NCBI RefSeq assembly: GCF_023502425.1
Contig: NZ_JAMFMA010000002.1
Span: forward strand, 620,001-684,000
Source: Flagellimonas spongiicola
Lineage (GTDB): Bacteria; Bacteroidota; Bacteroidia; Flavobacteriales; Flavobacteriaceae
DNA: 64,000 nucleotides
Reading direction: 5' to 3'
Shown here: piece after piece, positions 25,673 through 36,369 of the stretch
Numbering within the stretch: the first letter of the stretch is position 1
Layout of the letters: each line of letters starts with the position of its first letter
Notes under the pieces: model-generated
What the model was told of the DNA's origin: nothing
The model's database searches: none
Seen by the model: the letters and a program-made list of their open reading frames with translations, nothing else
Position numbers and translations under genes: made by a program

Positions 25673-25697
25673 ATCATTTTGGCACAGCAATTAAAAA

Positions 25698-27041
25698 ATG
25701 AACTTGAAAACATATTTAACAGTACTAACAATTCTGGTCTCCAGTATAAGTTTTAGTCAAAAAACTTGGTCTTTGGATGAATGTGTAGCTTATGCAATTG
25801 AACATAATCTTCAGGTATTGAATACATCTTACACCAAAGATTCCAGCAAAGAAAGTTACAGACAGTCCGTTCGGGATTTATTGCCCAGTGTAAATGGATT
25901 TGCCGATTATCGTATTCAATTTGGACGTTCTGAAGATCCAAACACCAACGATTTTGTGAACACTGAATTCTTCAGAAACAACTATTCGATGGGCGCTAAT
26001 TTGGGTGTGTTCCAAGGATTTCAAAAATTGAACGCCATTAAAGCATCAAAATTTATCTATAAAGCCACACAGGAAGATGTTCAGCAACAGAAATTCCTTT
26101 TGGCTTTTAGAGTTATGCAGGCCTATTACGACATTAAGTTTTTTGAAGGCTTAGTTGCTAACTCTTTGGAGCAGCAAGAAATTTCACAATCCAATTATGA
26201 TTTGGTAAATAAACAAGTGGAACTTGGATTGATGGCAGGTGCTGATTTGTACGAAGCAGAATCGAATCTTTTAGGTGATAAGTTATTGGTCACACAAAAC
26301 CAGAACTTGCTTGCCAATGCAAAATTGGTGTTGATTCAGGAGATGAACTATGAAGAGGATGAAGATCTTCGCTTGCAATCTGCAGTGGCGTCAATAGCAG
26401 GTCCTAATTTAACAGAACAAATCACAGTGGATTCATTGTATAGTACTGCTCGAGGTTTTATGCCCTTGGTCAAATCCCAAGAATACCGTATGCTGGCAGC
26501 CAAAAAACAATTACAATCCACACGAGGCTTCCTTTTTCCCTCACTTTCCTTAGTTGCGGGAATAGGTACTTCGTATTTTGAAACCAATGTGGACAGCGAT
26601 GGTAACTTAATCCCGTTCCGGACACAATTAAAAGACAACACCTCCAAGTTCATTGGGGCGGAACTAAGCATACCAATTAGTAATGGATGGGCAAACCGAT
26701 CCAGGCTTAAACAACAGAAAATCGCTTATCAACAGGCGAAAAACAATTTGAAAATCCAGGAACAGGAATTGTTCCAGTTGATCCAACAATTGGTACAAAC
26801 CCAAAATGCCCTAATAGCAGAATATGAGCAAAGCAATAAAAGGGTACAATCCCAGGAACTGGCATTCTCCATTGCACAAAAACGCTATGAAAAAGGATTA
26901 ATCAATGCCATAGATTTATTCCAAGCCAAAAACCTGTTTGGGGTGGCACAAAACGAAAACTTGCAGGTTGGTCTCCGTTTGAAAGTAAACAAAAGCACTA
27001 TAGATTTTTACAACGGACTACCAGTATTTAACATCAATTAA
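25698..27041 (+). CDS. TolC-family outer-membrane efflux protein
   Basis: 447 aa with a signal peptide (MNLKTYLTVLTILVSSISFSQ). The two repeated OEP halves are visible: SLDECVAYAIEHNLQVLNTSY and LQSTRGFLFPSLSLVAGI at the start of each unit, long coiled helices (LEQQEISQSNYDLVNKQVELGLMAG), and the closing YEKGLINAIDLFQAKN. It would form the trimeric channel through the outer membrane. It is the first gene of the operon controlled by the sigma-54 promoter and is followed after 8 bp by the adaptor gene. Confidence 0.9.
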   Translation: MNLKTYLTVLTILVSSISFSQKTWSLDECVAYAIEHNLQVLNTSYTKDSSKESYRQSVRDLLPSVNGFADYRIQFGRSEDPNTNDFVNTEFFRNNYSMGANLGVFQGFQKLNAIKASKFIYKATQEDVQQQKFLLAFRVMQAYYDIKFFEGLVANSLEQQEISQSNYDLVNKQVELGLMAGADLYEAESNLLGDKLLVTQNQNLLANAKLVLIQEMNYEEDEDLRLQSAVASIAGPNLTEQITVDSLYSTARGFMPLVKSQEYRMLAAKKQLQSTRGFLFPSLSLVAGIGTSYFETNVDSDGNLIPFRTQLKDNTSKFIGAELSIPISNGWANRSRLKQQKIAYQQAKNNLKIQEQELFQLIQQLVQTQNALIAEYEQSNKRVQSQELAFSIAQKRYEKGLINAIDLFQAKNLFGVAQNENLQVGLRLKVNKSTIDFYNGLPVFNIN

Positions 27042-27049
27042 AAAGAAAA

Positions 27050-28300
27050 ATGGATATACAACTTGAAAAGAAAAAAGGACTACGACCAAAACATTACGGT
27101 TACATTGCTTTAGGTCTGTTGCTTTTGTTTGTACTATGGAAATTGCTTTTTTCCACCTCCGTTTCTACCTATAGAACAGAGCGGGACCGATTAACCATTG
27201 CGCAAATCAGTGAAGGTAAATTTGACGATTATATTACCATAAATGGTAATGTGGCGCCAATTGCTACCATCTATATGGACGCTTATGAAGGTGGCCGTGT
27301 TTCAGAAAAATTAATCGAAGAAGGCACCATGGTCAAAAAAGGAGACATCATCCTTAAATTGGAAAACATGTCCCTTTACGAACAGATTTTAGCAAGCGAA
27401 AGTAACCTGGCCTTAAAACAAAATGACTTGCGCTCCACCAAATTGACTTTTGATTCAAGACAAGTAGAAGGCCGAAGAAACCTTGCCACGGCGGAATATG
27501 ATCTTCAACGTTTGAAACGTAACTATGAACAAAATGAGGCGCTTTTTCAAGATGAACTTATTTCCAAGGAAACTTATCTGCTCTCCAAGGAAAACTATGA
27601 GCTGTCCCAAAGGCAATACGATATTGTGAAACTTCAGACTGAACAGGATGACGAATTAAGAAAAACTTCCTTGACCAGTCTGGACGGTGATTTACAACGG
27701 ATGAGGCAAACCCTTAGCATGGTTTATGAACGTTTGGACCACTTGAATGTTCGCGCTCCCGCTGATGGACAATTAGGATTCTTGGATGCTGAAATTGGGC
27801 AAAACATTGCGCAAGGTGAACGTATTGGTCAAGTAAACGTGCTGACAGATTTCAAAATTGAAGCTGAAATTGACGAACATTATATTGATCGGGTTAAAAG
27901 AGAGCTACTGGCCAGCATGGAAAGAAATGGAAATGAGTATGGGCTTCGCATTCGAAAAGTCTATCCAGAAGTAAGAAATGGTCGTTTTAATGTGGATTTG
28001 GTGTTTACTGGAGAAAAACCAGAAACCATCAGAGCGGGTCAGAGCTACAACATAAGATTGCAACTAGGTGCTTCCAGCGATGCCCTCTTGCTACCAAAAG
28101 GTGGTTTCTTTCAAAGTACCGGAGGACAGTGGGTATTTGTTGTAAACAACAACGGCAGTGAAGCGTTAAAACGGAATATCCGAATAGGAAAACAAAACTC
28201 CAGATATTTTGAGGTGCTGGATGGCCTTCAACCGGGAGATCAGGTCATTACCAGTAATTATGACACATTTGGAACAGCGGAACGAATCGTATTAAAATAA
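27050..28300 (+). CDS. HlyD/MacA-like periplasmic adaptor
   Basis: 416 aa. One N-terminal transmembrane anchor (about residues 16-35, YIALGLLLLFVLWKLLF) precedes a lipoyl-like half (VAPIATIYMDAYEGGRVSEKLIEEGTMVKKGDIIL), a long coiled-coil hairpin (about 115-230) and the second half (VRAPADGQLGFL...GQNIAQGERIG). The C-terminal beta-barrel ends with GLQPGDQVITSNYDTF. It should link the inner-membrane MacB-like permeases to the TolC-like channel. The gap to the ATPase gene (68 bp) has a small hairpin (ACATCC/GGATGT, 28310-28331). Confidence 0.9.
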   Translation: MDIQLEKKKGLRPKHYGYIALGLLLLFVLWKLLFSTSVSTYRTERDRLTIAQISEGKFDDYITINGNVAPIATIYMDAYEGGRVSEKLIEEGTMVKKGDIILKLENMSLYEQILASESNLALKQNDLRSTKLTFDSRQVEGRRNLATAEYDLQRLKRNYEQNEALFQDELISKETYLLSKENYELSQRQYDIVKLQTEQDDELRKTSLTSLDGDLQRMRQTLSMVYERLDHLNVRAPADGQLGFLDAEIGQNIAQGERIGQVNVLTDFKIEAEIDEHYIDRVKRELLASMERNGNEYGLRIRKVYPEVRNGRFNVDLVFTGEKPETIRAGQSYNIRLQLGASSDALLLPKGGFFQSTGGQWVFVVNNNGSEALKRNIRIGKQNSRYFEVLDGLQPGDQVITSNYDTFGTAERIVLK

Positions 28301-28368
28301 ATATATGTAACATCCAGTATTAAGAGGATGTCTTTAAACTAATTGGTAAAACAGATAACAATCAAAAA

Positions 28369-29064
28369 ATGATACAAATAGAAAACCTTAAAAAAAGTTT
28401 TAGAACTGAGGAAGTGGAAACACTGGCACTAAATGGGGTAAACCTTAACGTAGCCGAGGGTGAGTTTGTCGCCATCATGGGCCCATCTGGATGTGGTAAA
28501 TCCACATTACTTAATATTATTGGGATGTTGGACAATCCATCTGAAGGCAGCTACCAATTTGCAGGACACCAAGTTGGTGGCCTAAAAGAAAGCCAACGTA
28601 CTCAACTTAGAAAAGGAAATCTTGGTTTTGTATTCCAGAGCTTTAACCTAATTGACGAGCTTACTGTTTACGAAAATGTGGAATTGCCGTTGATCTACCT
28701 AAAAATGAGCAAGGCTGAGCGCAGGGAAAAAGTAAAAACCGTTTTGGAACGCATGAAGATTGCCCATAGAGAGAAGCACTTTCCACAACAACTATCCGGT
28801 GGACAACAGCAACGGGTTGCTATTGCAAGAGCTGTGGTTACCAATCCAAAATTAATTTTAGCGGATGAGCCAACAGGAAACTTGGATTCCAAAAATGGTA
28901 TTGAGGTCATGAACCTACTTACCGAACTCAATCAAGAAGGAACTACAATTGTAATGGTAACCCACTCTGATCGTGATTCCCATTATGCACATAGGGTAAT
29001 CAACCTATTTGATGGACAAATCGTGACCCAGAGTCAGAACAAACCCATGGGCGCAATGGCTTAG
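28369..29064 (+). CDS. ABC ATPase, MacB/LolD-type
   Basis: 231 aa nucleotide-binding protein. Walker A GPSGCGKST (about residues 38-46), Q-loop VFQSFNLIDELT, signature LSGGQQQRVAIARA, Walker B LILADEPTGNLDSK and switch MVTHSDRDS are all intact. The LDEPTGNLD-type D loop and DELTVYENVELPL segment are those of the LolD/FtsE/MacB group, which power mechanotransmission rather than classic transport. It is expected to drive one or more of the four downstream permeases. A MacB fusion is absent: ATPase and permeases are separate chains here. Confidence 0.93.
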   Translation: MIQIENLKKSFRTEEVETLALNGVNLNVAEGEFVAIMGPSGCGKSTLLNIIGMLDNPSEGSYQFAGHQVGGLKESQRTQLRKGNLGFVFQSFNLIDELTVYENVELPLIYLKMSKAERREKVKTVLERMKIAHREKHFPQQLSGGQQQRVAIARAVVTNPKLILADEPTGNLDSKNGIEVMNLLTELNQEGTTIVMVTHSDRDSHYAHRVINLFDGQIVTQSQNKPMGAMA

Positions 29065-29109
29065 GAGGAGTTTATTCAATCAATCATCAAACAATCTAAA
29101 ACGAGAACC

Positions 29110-31494
29110 ATGTTTAAGAACTATTTGAAAATAGCTTGGAGAAATCTTATGAAACGTAAGATTTTCACCGCAATCAATATTTTGGGATTGGCCATTGGGT
29201 TTGGTAGCAGTATTCTAATCTATCTGTTCTTAAGCCATCATCTTTCTTACGATAATTTTCATGAGAATTCAGATCGGATTTATCGTTTTGTAACGGAGGA
29301 ACATAGGGACAATATTGATTATGAAGCGACTGTTCCTCCCGCATTTGCCAATGAGTTTCGGCAGAATTACAACTATGCCGAGAAGGTTGCCAAACTCGCC
29401 ATTTGGGAAAACACCCAATTGGATTTTGAACTCAACCAACAAAAAATTCAGGTAAAAGAGGATATGTTGTTCGCTGAAGCCGACTTCTTTGAGATCTTCA
29501 ATTATCCCCTAAAAGAACATATAAGCACTCGTAGTTTAGAAGAACCTAACACCGCTTATGTGACAGTGGATATGGCTCAAAAATTGTTCGGTAATTCAAA
29601 TCCATTAGGACAAACAATGCGCTTGGACAATATGGAAACCATAGAAGTAATTGGGGTGTTGGAAAATTTTCCTAGGGCCACTATGCTTGAAGAAGGTCTG
29701 ATCATTTCTTTCGAGACCCTGAAAAAACTAGATGATTTTGCTGGCACAGAAGTCTGGACAGGAATGACCACCAGTCTGGAGTGTTTTGCGTTGCTTAAAC
29801 CTAATCAAGACGTCGATGCTATTGAAACCGCTTTGCTAGAACTTCCAAAAAAGCATAGAAGTACGAGTAAAAACAGACATGAATATCAATTGCAACCATT
29901 GGCAGATGTTCATTTTAATCCCCTATATGGTGGCGTAGACCCAACATTGCTTTGGGCATTTGGTATTATTGGATTGTTCCTGATAAGTATTGGATGCATC
30001 AATTTCATCAACATTTCCACGGCGCAAGCCTTTTACCGGTCTAAGGAAATTGGCATACGTAAAGTTCTGGGGAGTTTTAAAAATCACCTGTTTTGGCAAT
30101 TCCTTTCCGAAACTTTTGTGATAAGTGTTTTTGCATTGGGCATTGGGGTCATATTCGCTTCACTAATGCTGCCTTCCTTCAATTCACTTTTCCAAACGGA
30201 ATTGTACATGGAAAGTTTACTTTCCGTACAATTCTTTGGTTTTGTAGCCCTGTTATTGATTCTAATCTCCTTTCTTTCTGGAAGCTATCCCGGTATACTA
30301 ATGTCTCGAATTGTGCCGGTATTGGCATTAAAAGGAAAGCTCAACCACAATGATACCGGCGGCTCATCCACTCGCAAAGTATTGGTGGTTGCACAGTTTG
30401 CTATTTCCATCATATTGATTGCAGCCACTTTGGTGATTTCAAGACAGATAGACTATGCCATTAATACGGATTTGGGGTTTGATAAGGAATCCATTGTCAT
30501 GGTTAAAATCCCCAAAGAATTGGAAGCGGTACAACTCGAATCATTGACAAATAGATTAGATTACATATCAGGTGTGGAAGATGTTACCGCGTGCCTAAGT
30601 AGTCCAGGCGGTTCTGAAAACCGATGGGGAACGGGAGTAAAGTACCACAACAGACCCGAATACGAAGAATTTAGTATGCAGGTTAAACTTGCAGATTTAA
30701 ACTACCTAAACACCTTTGATTTGGAGCTTGTTGCCGGGCGTAATTATTTCAAAGCCGATTCCATTACAGAGGTTTTAGTTAACGAAAAGTTTGGGAAAAA
30801 GATTGGGGTCAATAATCCGGAAGAACTATTGGGAAAAAAGTTTGAAGCCAACGGCGGATATGTAAAAGCATCTATTGTTGGGGTGGTAAAGGATTTTCAT
30901 GACGGTGATTTCACACAAGAGATAAGTCCCATTTTTATGGCGCAGAACCCACAATGGTATGATGAAATTGCATTAAAGATCAACACACAGAACATTTCAA
31001 CCACCTTAACACAAATCAAAGGAACTTGGAAAGACACTTTTAAAGATTATATCTACGAATACAATTTCTTGGACGATCGTGTTGAAGAACAATACGAGGA
31101 AGAGCAACGCTACTTGTCGTTATCAAAAATCTTTTCGGCTTTGGCAATCTTAATCGGTTGTTTAGGGATTTATGGGTTGATCTTGTTTTACGTAGGCCAA
31201 CGTACTAAGGAAATTGGCATCCGAAAAGTCCTTGGAAGCGGTGTCGCCAATATATTGGCTTTGTTTACTGCCGATTTCTTCAAATTGATCCTAATTGCCG
31301 GTGTTTTCGCTACTCCGATATCCTGGTATTTAATGGAGCAGTGGCTTCAGGGCTACACCTATAGAACAGAAATACACTGGTGGATATTTGCAGTGGCCAT
31401 TTTATCCATCATGACCATCACTTTGATCACCATAAGCTACCAAACGATCAAAGCAGCAATTACCAACCCAATTAAAAGCTTAAGAACCGAATAA
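29110..31494 (+). CDS. MacB/FtsX-type ABC permease 1 of 4
   Basis: 794 aa. The architecture is a duplicated MacB unit: TM1 (about residues 18-42), a periplasmic MacB_PCD domain (about 45-275), three helices (about 280-405, with STAQAFYRSKEIGIRKVLGS), TM5 (about 430-450), a second periplasmic domain, then three final helices with RTKEIGIRKVLGSG. N-terminus MFKNYLKIAWRNL and C-terminus NPIKSLRTE are shared with the next three proteins. It lies 45 bp after the ATPase. Such proteins pull or push periplasmic cargo using cytoplasmic ATP hydrolysis. Confidence 0.9.
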   Translation: MFKNYLKIAWRNLMKRKIFTAINILGLAIGFGSSILIYLFLSHHLSYDNFHENSDRIYRFVTEEHRDNIDYEATVPPAFANEFRQNYNYAEKVAKLAIWENTQLDFELNQQKIQVKEDMLFAEADFFEIFNYPLKEHISTRSLEEPNTAYVTVDMAQKLFGNSNPLGQTMRLDNMETIEVIGVLENFPRATMLEEGLIISFETLKKLDDFAGTEVWTGMTTSLECFALLKPNQDVDAIETALLELPKKHRSTSKNRHEYQLQPLADVHFNPLYGGVDPTLLWAFGIIGLFLISIGCINFINISTAQAFYRSKEIGIRKVLGSFKNHLFWQFLSETFVISVFALGIGVIFASLMLPSFNSLFQTELYMESLLSVQFFGFVALLLILISFLSGSYPGILMSRIVPVLALKGKLNHNDTGGSSTRKVLVVAQFAISIILIAATLVISRQIDYAINTDLGFDKESIVMVKIPKELEAVQLESLTNRLDYISGVEDVTACLSSPGGSENRWGTGVKYHNRPEYEEFSMQVKLADLNYLNTFDLELVAGRNYFKADSITEVLVNEKFGKKIGVNNPEELLGKKFEANGGYVKASIVGVVKDFHDGDFTQEISPIFMAQNPQWYDEIALKINTQNISTTLTQIKGTWKDTFKDYIYEYNFLDDRVEEQYEEEQRYLSLSKIFSALAILIGCLGIYGLILFYVGQRTKEIGIRKVLGSGVANILALFTADFFKLILIAGVFATPISWYLMEQWLQGYTYRTEIHWWIFAVAILSIMTITLITISYQTIKAAITNPIKSLRTE

Positions 31495-31518
31495 AATCTC
31501 ATCAAAAAACGATTAGTC

Positions 31519-33957
31519 ATGTTTAAAAATCACATAAAAATTGCCTGGAGAAGCCTAAAAAAGCAGCCCTTTTTTACTTTTCTCAACGTATTTGGGTTGG
31601 CCATCGGCATAGCTGGATGTCTATTGATCACATTATATATTCATGATGAATTGAGCTTTGATACCATGTTTGCAGATGCAGATCGTATTCATCGTGTTAA
31701 TGTAGACGTGAAATTTGGAGGGGAGGATCGTAGGTTCGCAGTGGTAAATGCGCCATTGGCAGAAGCCTTGGAAAACGATTTCTCCGAAGTCGAATTGACT
31801 ACTCGATTTAGAACGGGTGGGAGTGTATTGCTAAAAACAACCGGAACTGAAATCAATGTCAAGGAGCAACAATCCACTTTTGTTGATTCCACATTTCTTA
31901 AAATGTTCGGAATCCGACTTTTGGCCGGAGATATTAATTCCGCCTTAAAGGAACCAAACACCATGTTGCTGACCAAAACGGCTGCAGAAAAACACTATGG
32001 TATTCAAGAAGCCGTAGGTAAGACTTTTGAACTGAACAACACCCAAACATTTACCGTAACCGGTGTTGTTGAGGACATGCCAAAAAATTCATTTTTAAGG
32101 GACCACACCGTATTTATGGCCATGTCAGGTTTTGAAGATTCTCGTATCGTAAATTGGGGCAGCAACAATTACCAAACCTTTTTCAAAGTTATCCCAAGCG
32201 CTAATGTGGATGCCATGCAGGAACCATTAAAAGGGTTCTTGGGTAAATATGTGATCCCCGGCATACAGCAATACATGCCTGGAATAACTGAAGAACAATT
32301 CATTGCTTCTGGCAATCACTTGATTTACACCAGTATGCCCTTGACAGACATCCACTTAAAATCGGATCGGGCGGCTGAAATTAGTCCCAACAACAATATT
32401 CAAAGCATATACATTCTAAGTTTTATTGCGGTCTTTCTTTTGGTCTTGGCTTGTGTAAACTTCATGAATCTTTCCACTGCCCATTCCTTAAAAAGAGCAA
32501 AGGAAGTTGGTGTGAGAAAAACTTTGGGCTCCAATAAAATTGATCTTATCCGACAATTTTTGGTTGAATCTGGGCTGGTATCATTTGGCGCATTGTTACT
32601 GGCGATTTTCCTTGCCATATTGGCGCTTCCATTTTTCAACGATTTGGCCGACAAAGATATCTCCATGCCCTATTCAAATCCTTTATTTTGGATTATTCTG
32701 TTGGCAGCTGGATTGGTTCTTGGGCTATTTTCAGGAAGTTACCCTGCCTTCTTTATGTCCAAATTTATTCCCGTAAAAGTACTTAAGGGATCAAATAGCA
32801 ACAGTCTTGGTGGCAGTAAGGTGCGCAATGGGTTGGTTATTTTCCAATTTGCCATATCTGTTTTTCTGATTATCGGCACATTGGTAGTCTATCAGCAATT
32901 GAAATATATCCAAAATAAGGACCTTGGTTTTTCAAAAGACCAAGTGCTCATTGTAAATGACGTATACACTCTTGGTGATAAATCGGGTCCATTTAAAGAA
33001 GAAGTCAAAAAACTGAGTTATGTTGAAAATGCAACGATAAGCAGTTTTTTACCTACTCCATCCGCTCGAGGCGATAGTACTTTTGCCCCAGAAGATGGCC
33101 TAACAGACCAAGAACGTGCAATAAGTATGCAAGTATGGCGTGTTGATCATGATTATGTGGGCACAATGGATTTTGAGTTAATAGCCGGTCGAGGTTTTGA
33201 TCGTAGATTCCTAAATGACTCCACAAGTATCATAGTGAATGAATCTGCTATTGCTACTATGGGATTGTCCCCCGAAGAAGTAATCGGTAAAAGGTATACG
33301 CCTGATTTTGGTGAGGAAGACCCTGAAATGTTAACCGTAATTGGGGTGGTTAAGGATTTTCATTTTTCGCCGTTTAGGAATGATATTGAGGCACTATGCA
33401 TGCGCTTAGGAGATCTATATGCTGAATCCATGGCCGTCAAGTTGCATACTTCAGAATTTCAAGTAGCCATTGCAGACGTTGAAAATATTTGGAGTCAAAT
33501 GGCCCCTGGACAGCCTTTCGATTATTACTTTATGGAAGATTCATTTAACGACACCTATAGATCGGAACAGCGTCTTGGCAGTATCTTCTTTATTTTCACA
33601 ACCTTGTCCATTTTAATCGCATGTCTAGGTTTATTTGGACTGGCAGCCTTCAATGCCGAAAAACGGACCAAGGAGATAGGGGTTCGGAAAGTACTGGGGG
33701 CAACTGTTGGGCAAATTACTTTTAGGCTATCTGCCGATTTTCTGAAACTAGTGGGTATTGCCATATTGATTTCACTGCCTATTGGATGGTACGCCATGAA
33801 CAAATGGCTCGAAGATTTCTCTTATCGCATTGAAGTAAAATGGTGGGTGTTGGTATTGGCGGCCATTGTGGCGGTCGTTATTTCACTCTTGACCGTGAGT
33901 TATCAAAGTATAAAGGCCGCTATTGTAAACCCAGTTAAAAGTTTACGCACCGAATAA
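31519..33957 (+). CDS. MacB/FtsX-type ABC permease 2 of 4
   Basis: 812 aa, the longest of the four. It starts MFKNHIKIAWRSL and ends NPVKSLRTE. The two coupling segments that touch the ATPase are RAKEVGVRKTLGSN (after TM2) and RTKEIGVRKVLGAT (after TM6). Helices near residues 22-42, 295-400, 438-458 and 690-812 frame two large periplasmic domains. The 24-bp spacer before it carries CATCAAAAAACGA (31500-31512), also found before permease 4. Sequence is clearly diverged from permease 1 outside the coupling segments, so the duplication is old. Confidence 0.9.
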   Translation: MFKNHIKIAWRSLKKQPFFTFLNVFGLAIGIAGCLLITLYIHDELSFDTMFADADRIHRVNVDVKFGGEDRRFAVVNAPLAEALENDFSEVELTTRFRTGGSVLLKTTGTEINVKEQQSTFVDSTFLKMFGIRLLAGDINSALKEPNTMLLTKTAAEKHYGIQEAVGKTFELNNTQTFTVTGVVEDMPKNSFLRDHTVFMAMSGFEDSRIVNWGSNNYQTFFKVIPSANVDAMQEPLKGFLGKYVIPGIQQYMPGITEEQFIASGNHLIYTSMPLTDIHLKSDRAAEISPNNNIQSIYILSFIAVFLLVLACVNFMNLSTAHSLKRAKEVGVRKTLGSNKIDLIRQFLVESGLVSFGALLLAIFLAILALPFFNDLADKDISMPYSNPLFWIILLAAGLVLGLFSGSYPAFFMSKFIPVKVLKGSNSNSLGGSKVRNGLVIFQFAISVFLIIGTLVVYQQLKYIQNKDLGFSKDQVLIVNDVYTLGDKSGPFKEEVKKLSYVENATISSFLPTPSARGDSTFAPEDGLTDQERAISMQVWRVDHDYVGTMDFELIAGRGFDRRFLNDSTSIIVNESAIATMGLSPEEVIGKRYTPDFGEEDPEMLTVIGVVKDFHFSPFRNDIEALCMRLGDLYAESMAVKLHTSEFQVAIADVENIWSQMAPGQPFDYYFMEDSFNDTYRSEQRLGSIFFIFTTLSILIACLGLFGLAAFNAEKRTKEIGVRKVLGATVGQITFRLSADFLKLVGIAILISLPIGWYAMNKWLEDFSYRIEVKWWVLVLAAIVAVVISLLTVSYQSIKAAIVNPVKSLRTE

Positions 33958-33976
33958 CACAGCCAAAAACACCATC

Positions 33977-36349
33977 ATGTTCAAAAATTATATAAAAACC
34001 GCCTGGAGAAATTTGTTGAAAAACAAAGTCTACTTTGCCATCAATGCCATTGGTTTGTCCATTTCCATCGCGGTATCACTTCTAATGTTATTGTGGGTAT
34101 TTGATGAATACGCCATGAATAAATACCATGAGAAAGATGATCAACTCTATTTGGTAAAACGAACCATTCCTTTGGAAGAAGGTGTTCTAGATGTTTACGC
34201 TGGAATCTCCTATCCCTTGTTGAATGAATCCAAAGCACAATTCCCAGAAATTGAGGATTACGTAACTATAGGCGCCACATTTGAAGACAATCTCAGACTG
34301 GAAAACACCGATTATAGAGCTCCAGGGGCGTTTACAAATACCGCTTTTTTTCAAAATTTTTCCGTTCCAGTGCTGTTAGGAAACATTGAAGATTTAGATA
34401 AAAAACCAGAGGCTCTGGCTATATCTGAACGTTTGGCCAAACGTTTTTGGGGAGAAGAATGGCCAACAAAAGCTTTAGGTAGTCCTGTGCATATTTACGA
34501 CAATGGAGATTTTGCCGTAGCAGCAGTCTACGAGGATTTCCCGGTGCAGTCCTCTATCCAGAATGATTTTTATTACGGATTCCAAAGACACTTAAGTGAA
34601 AACGATTGGATGTTGGAATGGGGAAACAACGGTATGCAAGGGGCATTTGTTTTGCGAGAAGGCACCAATTTAGAAGCCCTAAACCAGAAGGTACAAAACC
34701 TATTCCACGAAAATATTACCGGTGAGTTTAAGGAAGGTGTGTTGTTTCAAAAGTTTTCCGACAACTATCTCTACAACCAATTTGATGAGCAAGCTGAAGT
34801 ATCTGGTGGCCGAATTGAATATGTTCGCATATTCACATTAGCTGCGATATTCCTATTGGTCATCTCTTGTATCAACTTTATAAATCTATCCACCGCTCAA
34901 GCAGCTAAAAGAGCTGGTGAAATTGGGGTAAGAAAGGCCATAGGGGCGAGAAGGAACACGTTGATAGGCCAATTTTTTATGGAGACTTCCATGATAACCG
35001 CAACAGCGTTCATCTTAGGGATATTACTGACAATAACTTTGCTTCCATATGTAAATACCCTTACCAACAAAAGTTTGAGCATGGATTTTAACACCCCGTA
35101 TCTATGGCTCACACTTTTCGGTGTATTTGCGCTAACCACCTTTTTATCCGGAGCATACCCCTCTTTTGTAATCTCTTCCTTTAAACCCGTAACTGCTTTA
35201 AAGGGAACTAGCAAAGAGCAAAAAGGCACTATTTCTTTTCGTAAGGGTCTTGTGGTCTTACAATTTTCACTGGCTTTGTTATTGATTATCTCGGCACTGA
35301 TCATCCAGAAACAAATAGAATACGTCAATCAGAAAGATCTAGGGATTGCCAAAAACCATTTGATTTCTATTCACCAAGATGAGGCCTTGACCCAAAAATA
35401 TGAAGCCCTTCGCAATGAACTTATCAATGCTGAGGGTATTGAAGGCGTAACACTTGTGGGGCCTTCTCCCTTAAGCACGCCTGCATCAAGCAGTGGAGTA
35501 AGTTGGTCAGGTAAAACCCAAGAACAGGAAAATATCGAATTTGCACTTTTATGGACTGCCCATGACTTTCCTGAAACATTTGAAATTCCCATTACTAAAG
35601 GGTCCTATTACGCCGAAGGCTCGCAGGACACATTAAATTTGGTTATAAATGAAACAGCTGCATCCTTGATGGACCTAGGTGAAGACCCTATAGGAAAGAC
35701 TATTCAATTTTGGGGCAATCAGCGCCGTATTATTGGTGTTACCAAAGATTTTCACAATCGATCACTATATGAGCCTATTCAACCAACCATTTTTATGCTA
35801 GATCCAAATGACGCTGGCGAAATGTTCATAAAACTGGATGGCACACAAACCAAAACAGCATTGGCATCTGTGCAAGCCGTATTTGATAATGTGCTCCCCG
35901 ATAACCCATTGCATTATGATTTTCTGGATCAGGAATATGCCGCAAGTTATAGTGCAGAAATCCTTACAGGCACCTTGGCCAAATATTTTGCCATTATTTC
36001 AATTTTGCTTTCTTGTCTTGGCTTATTTGGACTTGCAGCATTTATGGCTAAAGAGCGAACAAAGGAAATTGGTATTCGAAAAGTTTTGGGGGCAAGCGTG
36101 CAGAACATTACCGTTTTGGTGTCCAAAGACTTTTTCAAATTAATCACATTAGCAATCCTGTTATCTGGGCCAATCTCCTATTATTTCATGAATATTTGGC
36201 TAGGTAATTTTGCCTACAGAATCAACATACCCATGTGGGCATTTGTGCTCGCGGGAGCACTTACCCTTTTAGTTGCCTTAGCGACCATTGGATTCCAAGC
36301 TATTAAATCGGCAACGGCTAATCCCGTAAACAGTCTTCGGACAGAATAA
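33977..36349 (+). CDS. MacB/FtsX-type ABC permease 3 of 4
   Basis: 790 aa. Start MFKNYIKTAWRNLLKN and end NPVNSLRTE follow the common pattern. Coupling segments are RAGEIGVRKAIGAR and RTKEIGIRKVLGAS. The first periplasmic domain differs most from its neighbours (EYAMNKYHEKDDQLYLVKR, MLEWGNNGMQGAFVL), with strongly acidic patches. It shares an EWGNNGMQ/NWGNNSFQ motif with permease 4, so 3 and 4 may be the closer pair. The gap to permease 2 is 19 bp. It probably forms homodimers or heterodimers with a neighbour. Confidence 0.9.
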   Translation: MFKNYIKTAWRNLLKNKVYFAINAIGLSISIAVSLLMLLWVFDEYAMNKYHEKDDQLYLVKRTIPLEEGVLDVYAGISYPLLNESKAQFPEIEDYVTIGATFEDNLRLENTDYRAPGAFTNTAFFQNFSVPVLLGNIEDLDKKPEALAISERLAKRFWGEEWPTKALGSPVHIYDNGDFAVAAVYEDFPVQSSIQNDFYYGFQRHLSENDWMLEWGNNGMQGAFVLREGTNLEALNQKVQNLFHENITGEFKEGVLFQKFSDNYLYNQFDEQAEVSGGRIEYVRIFTLAAIFLLVISCINFINLSTAQAAKRAGEIGVRKAIGARRNTLIGQFFMETSMITATAFILGILLTITLLPYVNTLTNKSLSMDFNTPYLWLTLFGVFALTTFLSGAYPSFVISSFKPVTALKGTSKEQKGTISFRKGLVVLQFSLALLLIISALIIQKQIEYVNQKDLGIAKNHLISIHQDEALTQKYEALRNELINAEGIEGVTLVGPSPLSTPASSSGVSWSGKTQEQENIEFALLWTAHDFPETFEIPITKGSYYAEGSQDTLNLVINETAASLMDLGEDPIGKTIQFWGNQRRIIGVTKDFHNRSLYEPIQPTIFMLDPNDAGEMFIKLDGTQTKTALASVQAVFDNVLPDNPLHYDFLDQEYAASYSAEILTGTLAKYFAIISILLSCLGLFGLAAFMAKERTKEIGIRKVLGASVQNITVLVSKDFFKLITLAILLSGPISYYFMNIWLGNFAYRINIPMWAFVLAGALTLLVALATIGFQAIKSATANPVNSLRTE

Positions 36350-36369
36350 ACCATCAAAAAACGAAAATC

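Noticed and set aside
25680..25694. Second TGGCAC near the tolC-like start as an additional sigma-54 promoter
   Set aside because: The GC expected 12 bases after GG is AA, so the -12 element is missing; it is kept only as a repeat of the -24 half.
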